From positions 111,672 to 175,671 of the forward strand of contig JACKBA010000007.1 in assembly GCA_020634815.1 (NCBI GenBank): a DNA stretch of 64,000 nucleotides, given 5' to 3'. The notes under the pieces were generated by a model that saw only the letters and a list, made by a program, of their open reading frames with translations, was not told the DNA's origin and did not search any database. The DNA is from Caldilineaceae bacterium (GTDB taxonomy: Bacteria; Chloroflexota; Anaerolineae; Caldilineales; Caldilineaceae). Shown here piece after piece: positions 57,465 to 64,000 of the stretch (position 1 is its first letter; each line of letters starts with the position of its first letter). A program made the position numbers and the translations under genes.

Positions 57465-57905
57465 ATGACTCGTGCTGGATTCTTCGCCCGCTTTGTTGCG
57501 TTCCTGGTGGACAACATCGCCCTCAGCATACTGGCCTGGGTGCTTGGTGCGTTGGTGGCTCCGCTCTTTGCCGGGGTGGCGGCGACAGGCATTCCCATCC
57601 TCTCGTGGGTGGCGGCCGGCTTCAGCATCCTGACCCTGCTGATCCTGCCCTTCTTCCAGTTCTTCTACTTCGGCTGGATGTGGAGCCGGCCCAGCGGACA
57701 GTCCTATGGCATGCGCTTCCTGAACATCCGCGTCACGCGGCGTGATGGCAGCGGCCTTGGCTTCTGGCGCGCCGCGCTGCGCGGCACCGTCGGCTACTGG
57801 CTCAGCGGACTGGTCTTCGGTCTCGGCTTTCTCTGGGCAGCCATCGACAGCCGCAAGGAGGCATGGCACGACAAGCTGTTCGACACGGGTGTCGTTGTGG
57901 CGTGA
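57465..57905 (+). CDS. RDD family membrane protein
   Basis: A 146-residue membrane protein of the RDD family. The name-giving residues are seen as Arg and Asp in GFFARFVAFLVDNIALS and the second Asp in AAIDSRKEAWHDKLFDT. Three hydrophobic segments lie at about 15-40, 45-72 and 100-122. AAAGGA with 6 nt spacing sets the ATG at 57465. RDD proteins are poorly understood; some affect sodium/proton exchange. The TGA stop leads directly into a dispersed repeat. Confidence 0.85.
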   Translation: MTRAGFFARFVAFLVDNIALSILAWVLGALVAPLFAGVAATGIPILSWVAAGFSILTLLILPFFQFFYFGWMWSRPSGQSYGMRFLNIRVTRRDGSGLGFWRAALRGTVGYWLSGLVFGLGFLWAAIDSRKEAWHDKLFDTGVVVA

Positions 57906-58080
57906 GGGGATGTGGGGATGACAGGATGACCAGATGAGGGGGTGAGGTGTTGGGGTCTTGAGGTGTTGGGGGTTTGGGGAGATGCGTTCGATGACACCCC
58001 ACAACCCTACCACCCTAACACCTCACCATATCACCCTGTCATCTTGTCATCCCCTCATCTTGTCATCACTTTCACCCCCT
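57903..58080. repeat. GATGACAAGATGAGGGG inverted repeat element
   Basis: Left words (GAGGGGATGTGGGGATGAC, GATGACCAGATGAGGGG, GAGGTGTTGGGGTCTTG) face right words (CCCCACAACCCTACC, ACACCTCACC, CTGTCATCTTGTCATC, CCCCTCATCTTGTCATC). The arms could pair over more than 60 bp with mismatches. It abuts the RDD stop codon and ends just before the tRNA promoter. Confidence 0.75.
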
Positions 58081-58085
58081 CAGAT

Positions 58086-58114
58086 TTGACACCAAAGCCG
58101 CCAATCCCTATACT
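58086..58114 (+). promoter_or_regulatory. Promoter of tRNA-Asn
   Basis: TTGACA (58086-58091), a 17-bp spacer and TATACT (58109-58114) lie 19 bp before the tRNA 5' end, giving a short leader, as usual for stable RNA genes. Confidence 0.88.
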
Positions 58115-58133
58115 TACCTCTCGTTGGCAGTAA

Positions 58134-58209
<76 letters not shown>

Positions 58210-58213
58210 CAGC

Positions 58214-58255
58214 AAAGCCCTTTCTTTCTACCACTGGTAGCGAAGAAAGGGCTTT
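58214..58255 (+). terminator. Intrinsic terminator of tRNA-Asn
   Basis: A perfect 13-bp stem (58214-58226 with 58243-58255) begins 5 bp after the tRNA end and is followed by TTCTTT. Confidence 0.88.
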
Positions 58256-58286
58256 TTCTTTGGCGCGTTCAGCGCGCCCATAGAAC

Positions 58287-58311
58287 GACCCCGGCCGGTG
58301 CGGCCGGGGTC
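58287..58311. terminator. GC-rich hairpin, second terminator-like element
   Basis: A perfect 10-bp stem (58287-58296 with 58302-58311) with a GGTGC loop is followed by ATTTTG. It may be a back-up terminator for the tRNA, or serve the HU-like gene from the other side, whose stop lies at 58387. Confidence 0.65.
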
Positions 58312-58386
58312 ATTTTGTGTGTGTAACCGGGAGAATGCGTCAGTGGCTGCTTGACGTGATGTGAGCCTCTGCGGCGCAGCGTTCGA

Positions 58387-58782
58387 TCACTCCTCGACCA
58401 GGTCGTAGGGGTGGTTTTCGTTCCAGATGGTCACCAGCTCGTCCGGCGTCTTCCCGATGGCGGCCGAGTTCTCTACAATCGCATGGAACGGTCCCAGGTT
58501 GATCCCCCTGAGCAGACCACGGTCGATGCGGTAGTGGATCGTCCGTGCCCCACTCAGTTCAATGTCTGGGCGGTAGACGCCAAGCCCGTCGAGCTTGACG
58601 CTGTGGCCGAGGGCGCAGAACCAGAGCACGGCGAAGTGCAGCTCGCGCAGAGCGTGGCTGACGTCGCTCACGCTCAGGTTGGCGCGATCCGCCACATACT
58701 GGGCCAACGTGTCTGATTCCACCATCGGCATGATTTTGACATGGGGGCGTAGCATATTGATTGCACAGATCCGTTTCGTCAT
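58387..58782 (-). CDS. HU-like DNA-binding protein
   Basis: A 131-residue protein with the HU/IHF fold of the atypical HU-like group. LAQYVADRANLSVSDVSHALRELHFAVLWFCALGHSVKLDGLGVYRPDI follows the helix-turn-helix base and beta arm of HU, with a shortened arm; the last 40 residues are an extension. GGAGGT lies 8 nt before the ATG at 58782. Such proteins bend or bind DNA and are common on mobile elements. An array of phased repeats lies 340 bp upstream of its start and could be a target; this is untested. Confidence 0.75.
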   Translation of the reverse strand: MTKRICAINMLRPHVKIMPMVESDTLAQYVADRANLSVSDVSHALRELHFAVLWFCALGHSVKLDGLGVYRPDIELSGARTIHYRIDRGLLRGINLGPFHAIVENSAAIGKTPDELVTIWNENHPYDLVEE

Positions 58783-59121
58783 GATGAGTTACCTCCGTAA
58801 TGTACAAGGACGAAACCAACAATGTTGTTCGGAGAAGCCCCCTCGGCCGGCGCCGGCGCCGCAGCCGCCGTGACCGAATGTCCTGTGACGGGCCATTCGA
58901 CCCAACGCGACCGGGAGAGATTCTTGGCTGCCACCGGGCAGCCCGGTTAATTCACACTGCTTACATCATGCAGGATTCCATGCTCTGTGCCAAGAGATTT
59001 TTATCGTATTTTGTCACTCTTTTTGCAGTCGGAAAAATGACGGAGAGACAAGCGTATTCCCTGTCTTTTGTTGTAGTTTGGCAACTTTCTATTCAGCCCC
59101 TGCGCGGCGCCAGAGGGAATT
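58783..59121. other. Non-coding stretch upstream of the HU-like gene, about 340 bp
   Basis: The stretch should hold the HU-like gene's promoter. A rightward frame of 132 codons (58800-59198) is Arg/Ser-rich at first, crosses the repeat array and has no ribosome site, so I do not call it. GC content falls toward its right end. Nothing else is recognised. Confidence 0.45.
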
Positions 59122-59252
59122 TTCACGGCGTGCAACAAAAATTGCACGCCGTGAATCGCTCAACTTCACGGCGTGAAGTGGGGGGTAACACGGCGTGAAG
59201 TTGGAAGTTTGACGGCGTGAAAGGAAAACGAGACGGCGTGAAGTTCTGAGGA
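59122..59252. repeat. Phased CGGCGTGAA iteron array with a hairpin
   Basis: Copies of CGGCGTGAA/CGGCGTGCA start at 59126, 59169, 59191, 59213 and 59234, with an inverted copy at 59144-59152 filling the gap, so the register is about 21.6 bp or two DNA turns. The left pair forms a perfect 14-bp hairpin (59122-59135 with 59142-59155, loop CAAAAA), and the third unit is a 17-bp palindrome ACTTCACGGCGTGAAGT (59163-59179). A further inverted GACGCCGT lies at 59249. Such phased sites typify protein-binding arrays. Confidence 0.85.
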
Positions 59253-59287
59253 CGCCGTATGAGAGCTAGTTTTTCAGAGTGGCAAGT

Positions 59288-60630
59288 CTGATTGACTGAC
59301 AGATTTCATCTAACATAACAGTTGCTTGTAGAGCAGCATAGCCGAAGTCAGTCGTAGAAATAGATGGCGGAATAGGAGACGGTCGGCGTTCTTGCCTGTT
59401 TTCTGGATGCGTAGACTGGTTGTGGGTCTGGCTCTGGATCCAACCAGAGGTGAGTCAGCAAACGCTGGCCATAAACGACCGCCGAGAGCAGATACCGCCA
59501 GCCGATTTGCAGATAGCTGATGCCACGATTCCAGTGGGTATCAATGAAGCGACGGCGCTGGAGCGCCACAATTGCGGTGCCGGTACTGACAAGGTAGAGC
59601 GTGGCAACCGCTAAGACCAAGCATAGGCGGGAGAGGGCATCAGCATCACGTAGTTGGCTGGACTCGAGTTGGAAACCGGCTGACTTGTCGTCCAAGAAAT
59701 TCTCTTCAATATCGAAGCGAAGCGCATATTCATCCAATGTATCAAGCGCAGTGGGACGGTCAGAGACGAGCATCCATTGCTCATGCCCTTTCTGCGTTTT
59801 CACATGGGCAAGGACCAGATGGACAGGGCCAAAACGGCGTTGCGTGATTTGAACGGTATGAATCAAGCGGATTTCTCCCTTGGGTGGCGCCAATTGACTC
59901 ATCTTGCATCTCGGCTTGAAGGGTCGGTGAACGAGAAGGTTCCCTTTGGCACGAATATTGAAGTGCCAGCCCAGATGGATGGCCAGTTGCATCAGGTCAA
60001 TATCGGCAAAGCCACGATCTGCCAGCAACACGACCTCGCAATGAAGCGGGAGCAGGCGACTGGTTTCTTCCAAGATCGATTTGTACTCGCCGAAACCGAC
60101 GCTTGCACTGCTATGCTCCAAGACTTTCCATGCCAATGGCAAGGCGCGTCCACGATAGATCAGGGATACACGAATGATGACATATCGTTCCCATAGCACA
60201 CTGCTGTCCAATGCCAGTATTGCCTGTTGCCCTGCCCATGGCAACAAGGCGGCTGTGACAAAGTCCCGATATATCTCAGCCGGTTTGAGCTTTGGGTTGT
60301 GCAGCCAACGCGAAATCTGCCGTTCCTTACTCGCTGCCAGTGCATTACCAGTCCGCTGCAATCCCCACTGGCCAAGATGGATGGTCTTGCTGATCAACAG
60401 TCCGGTCACCATCCATGCAAACGTGACTACGTTGCGCAAGTCGTGCATTCGCATGCTTTGTCCGACCAGCTTGATGATGGTACCGTATAGTTCAAGGCGA
60501 TTTCCCATTGTCGGCTCCTTTGGTTCACTTGTTGCTTGGACACTCCAAGTTTACCGCACAGAGCCGCTTGGGAAAACGCCTTTTTCGTTCCATTTCGCCT
60601 TATGTTAGATAAAATCTGTCAGTCAACCAG
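59288..60630 (-). mobile_element. IS4-family insertion sequence, 1343 bp, intact
   Basis: Ends are 31-bp terminal inverted repeats (59288-59318 and 60600-60630) matching at 29 of 31 bases and starting CTG(A/G)TTGACTGACAG. Both flanks carry the same 9 bp GTGGCAAGT (59279-59287 and 60631-60639), a target duplication; 9 bp is usual for IS4/IS10-type elements. One transposase gene fills the element. Near-perfect ends suggest recent insertion. Without it the repeat array would lie just downstream of the nuclease-like gene. Confidence 0.93.
59348..60508 (-). CDS. IS4-family DDE transposase
   Basis: A 386-residue DDE transposase. Catalytic residues are Asp101 in LALDSS, Asp164 in LLADRGF and Glu268 in the family signature Y(2)R(3)E(6)K, seen as Tyr261, Arg264, Glu268 and Lys275. 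AAAGGAG lies 6 nt before the ATG. The frame is complete, so the enzyme may be active. Its GC content is lower than that of flanking housekeeping genes, in line with transfer. Confidence 0.95.
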   Translation of the reverse strand: MGNRLELYGTIIKLVGQSMRMHDLRNVVTFAWMVTGLLISKTIHLGQWGLQRTGNALAASKERQISRWLHNPKLKPAEIYRDFVTAALLPWAGQQAILALDSSVLWERYVIIRVSLIYRGRALPLAWKVLEHSSASVGFGEYKSILEETSRLLPLHCEVVLLADRGFADIDLMQLAIHLGWHFNIRAKGNLLVHRPFKPRCKMSQLAPPKGEIRLIHTVQITQRRFGPVHLVLAHVKTQKGHEQWMLVSDRPTALDTLDEYALRFDIEENFLDDKSAGFQLESSQLRDADALSRLCLVLAVATLYLVSTGTAIVALQRRRFIDTHWNRGISYLQIGWRYLLSAVVYGQRLLTHLWLDPEPDPQPVYASRKQARTPTVSYSAIYFYD

Positions 60631-60704
60631 GTGGCAAGTACAATTCATCCCGGCAAGTAGGCCGAATTGGGGCGTCGGCACCGATGCGACTTGTATCTCA
60701 ATCG

Positions 60705-61235
60705 CTATGGAACATCACCTACAATAGGCGCCAACTGTTGCAAAGCCTTGGAGATCAGCCCCCAGTTGTCTTCAAATTTCTCTACACTCTCGATCGGATA
60801 GCGACAATCAAGTGAACGATACTTGCGCGGCCTTTTCCAATCCTTTGGGTCCATCCAGGCACTGTAGCTGGCGATACACGCCGTCTGTATGTTGCGCTTG
60901 CTCAGAACGAAGAACCGATCGCCATCATCTCGGAGTGCGACAAGGACATGAATCAGTTCGGGATCGGGTAACTCTCGGGCGCCGAGGAATAGTTGTTGCT
61001 TCGCCTCGTGGTCGAATTTGATATTCATCCACAGATCGGCCCTGGACGGCCACGTGGCCGCAGTTGTTGTCTTGACTTGAATCGGCAGCGTGCGGCAGTA
61101 TCTATCGGCAACCAATATGTCGAAAGTGGGCACATTGCCGGCAAACGGGGTGGCAATCAGCCCGAGTTTGCCAAGCTTGGCGCAGACGAGATACTCGCCG
61201 ATCTGCCCGGTAAGCTTGTTCGTTAGTCCACTCAT
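60705..61235 (-). CDS. PD-(D/E)xK nuclease-like protein
   Basis: A 176-residue protein with a restriction-endonuclease-like core near the N-terminus: Glu14 in QIGEYLVCAKLGK, Asp39 in TFDILVAD and Gln53-x-Lys55 in LPIQVKTTT. This E-D-(Q)xK order is the PD-(D/E)xK arrangement, with Gln in the usual acidic position as in Holliday-junction and some restriction enzymes. The C-terminal half is not recognised. GGAGCACC precedes the ATG. It diverges from hsdM by 344 bp. It may be a defence nuclease or a repair enzyme; a GC content below the average fits an accessory origin. Confidence 0.7.
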   Translation of the reverse strand: MSGLTNKLTGQIGEYLVCAKLGKLGLIATPFAGNVPTFDILVADRYCRTLPIQVKTTTAATWPSRADLWMNIKFDHEAKQQLFLGARELPDPELIHVLVALRDDGDRFFVLSKRNIQTACIASYSAWMDPKDWKRPRKYRSLDCRYPIESVEKFEDNWGLISKALQQLAPIVGDVP

Positions 61236-61517
61236 GGTGCTCCACTCAGAGGTCTCTAATGAAGGGCATCGTCTTCGCCTGGCGGGTGAATACTCTCTTC
61301 AATGGAAGAGGGGTTCTAGGGGAACCGCGGGGAATTGTACCATGCGCGGCAGATATTCCAGAGGATCTGTCGTTTCTCGATGTTTGACAGCACCTTACCT
61401 GTGACGTAATCTATCAAGCAAAGAAAATGCCCACGGCTGGCAACCGTAGGCTAACCGCCCCGCTGATTTCGGCAGCGAAGGGCTGGTGGGTATTCTAACA
61501 CACCCTCCCCCTCTCGA
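61236..61517. other. Divergent intergenic region before hsdM
   Basis: The gap between the nuclease-like gene and hsdM contains TTGACA (61384-61389), a 17-bp spacer and a weak TAATCT (61407-61412). A transcript from it would pass a Cys-free, structured stretch and reach the hairpin at 61518, about 35 bp before hsdM. No credible coding frame is present. Confidence 0.4.
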
Positions 61518-61545
61518 CCGTCAGCGGCTACGCTGGCGGCGTTTT
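61518..61545 (+). terminator. Terminator-like hairpin just upstream of hsdM
   Basis: A 9-bp GC-rich stem (61518-61526 with 61531-61539, one G-T pair) with a GCTA loop is followed by GTTTTGTTTC. It ends 35 bp before the hsdM ATG and may stop read-through or attenuate hsdM transcription. Confidence 0.55.
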
Positions 61546-61579
61546 GTTTCTATCCATCTGCGCACCCGAATCGAGCTTC

Positions 61580-63160
61580 ATGGACCTCAACACCCTTCAG
61601 AACTGGCTGTGGCGGGCTGCTTCGTCGATTCGCGGCGAAGTCGATGCCGCCCGCTACAAGGATTACATTCTGCCCCTCGTCTTCTACAAGCGCATGGATG
61701 ATGTCTATGCCGACGAACTGGCGCGCGTCGCCAAGACGCTGGAGGTGGACGCCGCCACCGCAACAGGCTTCGTGGAAGCCGACCGCAGCCTGGTGCGCTT
61801 CTATCTGCCCGCCGAGGCACGCTGGGCGACCATCCGCGGCAAGGCGGCCGGACTGGGCGAGAAAGTCACCGACAACCTGCGCGCCATTGCGCGCGACAAC
61901 CCTGACCTGCAGGGCGTCATCGACCGCCGCGACTTCAACGCTACCGAGGGCAACCAGCGCGTGCTCGACGACAACACGCTGGCCAGCCTCATCAACATCC
62001 TGAGCGAGCAGCGGCTGGGGCTGCGTGACGTGCAGCCTGACCTGCCCGGCCGCGCCTACGAGTATCTCATCCGCAAGTTTGCCGAAAAGGGGAGCAGCGC
62101 CGGCGAGTTCTTCACGCCCACCGGCGTCGGCTTCCTGTTGGCCTACATCCTGGACCCCGAGGACGGCGACGAACTGGACGACCCCACGTCCGGCAGCGCG
62201 GGGCTGCTCATCAAGTTTGCGCTGCGCCACCGCGCCAAGGTGGCGGCCCGGCTGGGCAAGCCTGTCGACGACCTGGCCCCTTCCGACATCCAGCACCCGG
62301 TGCAGCTTTTCGGCCAGGAATTGCAGGCCGACAACGTGGCGGCCGCCAAGATGAACGCCTTCATCCACGACCTGCGCGCCGACATCCGCCAGGGCAACAC
62401 CATGCGCGCACCGGCCTTTGTCAACGCCGACGGCAGCCTGCGCACCTTCCGCAAGAAGGCCGCCAACCCCATGTGGAATCAGTCGTTCACGCCCGATGTG
62501 TACGAGAACGACAATTACCACCGCTTCGAGTGGGGCATCCCGCCGTCATCGTCGGCCGACTGGGGCTGGTTGCAGCACATGGTCGCCACGCTGGAGCCGG
62601 GCGGACGCATGGCTGTGGTGCTCGACACCGGCGCGGCCTCGCGCGGCAGCGGCAACAAGGGCAAGAACGCCGAGCGCGACATCCGCAAGCGCTTTGTGGA
62701 GCAGGACGCCATCGAGTGCGTCATCCTGCTGCCCGAGAACCTCTTCTTCAACACCTCGGCGCCGGGCATCATCCTGGTGGCGACCAGGCCGGAGCCGGGC
62801 AAGCCGCGGCCGCACGCGGGCGAGATACTGCTCATCAACGCGGGCAAGTTCTTTGAGAAGGGCCGGCCCAAGAACGAGATGATCGACGCGCACGTGGCGC
62901 ACATCGGCGAGTTGTTCCTGCACTGGCGGGAAGAGCCGGACGTCAGCATTATCGTCAGCCAGGCCGAGGTCGTACGCAATGACTACAACCTGAGCCCGAG
63001 CCGCTATGTGGCGAGCAACGATGTGGATGCGCCGCTGCCGTTGGAAGATGCGCTGGTGCTATTGGCAGAGGCGGAAGAGGCGAGGGTCATTGCTGACACA
63101 AAGCTGAAACAGGTTCTAGAATTGCTCGGGCTAAAGCAGTGGCGGCAAGAAGTCGCATGA
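61580..63160 (+). CDS. hsdM: Type I restriction-modification system methyltransferase subunit
   Basis: A 526-residue HsdM, the modification subunit that methylates adenine in the recognition site with HsdS. The N-terminal helical domain begins MDLNTLQNWLWRAASSIRGE; the core has FAEKGSSAGEFFTPTGV, SAM-binding motif I as DPTSGSAGLLI (about 200) and motif IV as NPMWNQSF (about 295) in place of the common NPPF. The variant NPMW is known in a subgroup of these enzymes. The ATG at 61580 fits the family; an upstream in-frame start at 61544 lies in the leader hairpin region. The stop overlaps the hsdS ATG by 4 bp. Confidence 0.93.
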   Translation: MDLNTLQNWLWRAASSIRGEVDAARYKDYILPLVFYKRMDDVYADELARVAKTLEVDAATATGFVEADRSLVRFYLPAEARWATIRGKAAGLGEKVTDNLRAIARDNPDLQGVIDRRDFNATEGNQRVLDDNTLASLINILSEQRLGLRDVQPDLPGRAYEYLIRKFAEKGSSAGEFFTPTGVGFLLAYILDPEDGDELDDPTSGSAGLLIKFALRHRAKVAARLGKPVDDLAPSDIQHPVQLFGQELQADNVAAAKMNAFIHDLRADIRQGNTMRAPAFVNADGSLRTFRKKAANPMWNQSFTPDVYENDNYHRFEWGIPPSSSADWGWLQHMVATLEPGGRMAVVLDTGAASRGSGNKGKNAERDIRKRFVEQDAIECVILLPENLFFNTSAPGIILVATRPEPGKPRPHAGEILLINAGKFFEKGRPKNEMIDAHVAHIGELFLHWREEPDVSIIVSQAEVVRNDYNLSPSRYVASNDVDAPLPLEDALVLLAEAEEARVIADTKLKQVLELLGLKQWRQEVA

Positions 63161-64000
63161 GTCCCGATAGTAATGGTTTCCAGAGTTCAGAGATTGGCAT
63201 GTTCCCATCTGATTGGGACATCAAATCGATTGCAGCGATTGCGGAAAAACCTCAATATGGATACACAACTAGCGCGACTGACATTGACACGGGCATCAAG
63301 TTTCTACGAATAACCGATATCTCTGACAGTGGGGTACTGTGGTCTAATGTCCCGTTTGCAGAGATTCCCAAGAGCAAAGTCAAATCGTTTCTCTTGCAGC
63401 CAGGTGACATTGTTTTTGCTCGAACCGGGGCAACAACGGGCAAGAGCTATATCATCAGCGAATGTCCAAAGGCAATCTTTGCGTCCTACCTTATTCGATT
63501 GCGTGTGATGGCCGGTACGGATTCTCACTTCGTCTACTACTACTTCAATTCTAACTCTTACTGGGCGCAAATCAGCCAGTCAAAGTCTGGGGCTGCGCAA
63601 CCAGGTGTCAACAGCACAAAATTGCAGAACCTCCTTGTCCCGCTCCCGCCCCTGTCCGAGCAGCGGCGCATCGCCGCCTTGCTCAACGCCATCCAGGACG
63701 CCATCGCCGCGCAGGAGGATGTCATCGCCGCAGCCAGGCAGTTCAAGCGCAGCCTCATGCAGCGGCTCTTCACCTACGGGCCGGGCCGCGCGCCGGCGGA
63801 GACGAAGGAGACGGAGATTGGGGAGATTCCGGCGCATTGGGTGGTGGTGAATATCGCGGACGTTGTCCACGATACACAGTACGGGCTAAACGAACGTGCG
63901 GACCGTACTGGTACATATCCGGTACTCCGCATGAACAACTTGGTCGAAGGTAAAGTGGACGCCTCTGACCTGAAGTACGTCGAGTTGGACGACTCAGAAT
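63157..64000 (+). CDS. hsdS: Type I restriction-modification specificity subunit, 3' end cut by window edge
   Basis: At least 281 codons of HsdS, which selects the DNA target. The ATG (63157) overlaps the hsdM stop (ATGA). The first target-recognition domain (about 1-160) ends at the conserved LVPLPPLSEQRRIAALLNAI, followed by the helical spacer VIAAARQFKRSLMQRLFTYG; the second recognition domain starts with EIGEIPAHWVVV and runs off the edge. The first recognition domain is visibly lower in GC than the conserved helix, as expected for recombined specificity domains. An hsdR gene should lie further right. Confidence 0.92.
   Translation, partial: MSPDSNGFQSSEIGMFPSDWDIKSIAAIAEKPQYGYTTSATDIDTGIKFLRITDISDSGVLWSNVPFAEIPKSKVKSFLLQPGDIVFARTGATTGKSYIISECPKAIFASYLIRLRVMAGTDSHFVYYYFNSNSYWAQISQSKSGAAQPGVNSTKLQNLLVPLPPLSEQRRIAALLNAIQDAIAAQEDVIAAARQFKRSLMQRLFTYGPGRAPAETKETEIGEIPAHWVVVNIADVVHDTQYGLNERADRTGTYPVLRMNNLVEGKVDASDLKYVELDDSE

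Noticed and set aside
58800..59198. A rightward 132-codon frame between the HU-like gene and the IS element
   Set aside because: No ribosome site, Arg-rich start and it runs through the phased repeat array.
59122..59252. CRISPR array
   Set aside because: Units are about 9 bp with 12-bp gaps, some inverted; there are no spacers of normal length and no cas genes.

Overview
The window reads as chromosomal DNA of a GC-rich member of the Chloroflexota, most likely the Anaerolineae/Caldilineae side. That placement is inferred from the secreted subtilases and lipoproteins, the Chloroflexota-like DnaG and SigA proteins, the very large hybrid histidine kinases and the repeat-rich intergenic DNA; no marker search was run. 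Most gene starts have a readable Shine-Dalgarno site, several promoters match the sigma-70 consensus, and many genes end in clear hairpin terminators.

Positions 1-14.5 kb are dominated by the cell surface. After an aldo/keto reductase cut by the window edge come two copies of the same unit: a small lipoprotein gene pointing right, a hairpin terminator, and a secreted S8 (subtilisin-like) protease gene pointing left (868-4797 and 5173-9647). The two lipoproteins share a C-terminal domain with an identical Cys spacing. A methyltransferase with its overlapping partner, an FAD amine oxidase-like protein and a secreted SH3-domain protein follow.

Positions 14.6-28.9 kb carry a MaeB-type malic enzyme, SufE, a double DinB protein, two large hybrid histidine kinases flanking a C39-like peptidase, a TPR protein and a HAD phosphatase. 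Positions 29-37 kb hold a three-gene ABC-2 export operon, a P5C-dehydrogenase-like enzyme and a TetR-controlled operon (hydrolase, tetR, yrdB-like) with two 19-bp operators placed exactly on the promoter. Positions 37-53.7 kb are mixed housekeeping and catabolic genes: recJ, methyltransferases, an RNase H-fold exonuclease, two SCP2-domain proteins, an iron alcohol dehydrogenase, a lipase, a branched-chain amino-acid-type binding protein, an enolase-superfamily sugar-acid dehydratase and a KDG-type kinase, a DedA protein and a glycosyltransferase. The dnaG-rpoD operon (53.8-57.3 kb) has a perfect consensus promoter.

From the tRNA-Asn gene (58134-58209) to the right edge the content changes to accessory genes: an HU-like protein, an array of helically phased repeats, an intact IS4-family element with terminal repeats and target duplication, a PD-(D/E)xK nuclease-like gene and a type I restriction-modification locus (hsdM and a partial hsdS).

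Three or more families of dispersed intergenic repeats run through the right two-thirds of the window. They often form inverted arms, supply the stop codons of neighbouring genes, and in one case place a heptanucleotide tandem repeat inside a coding sequence.
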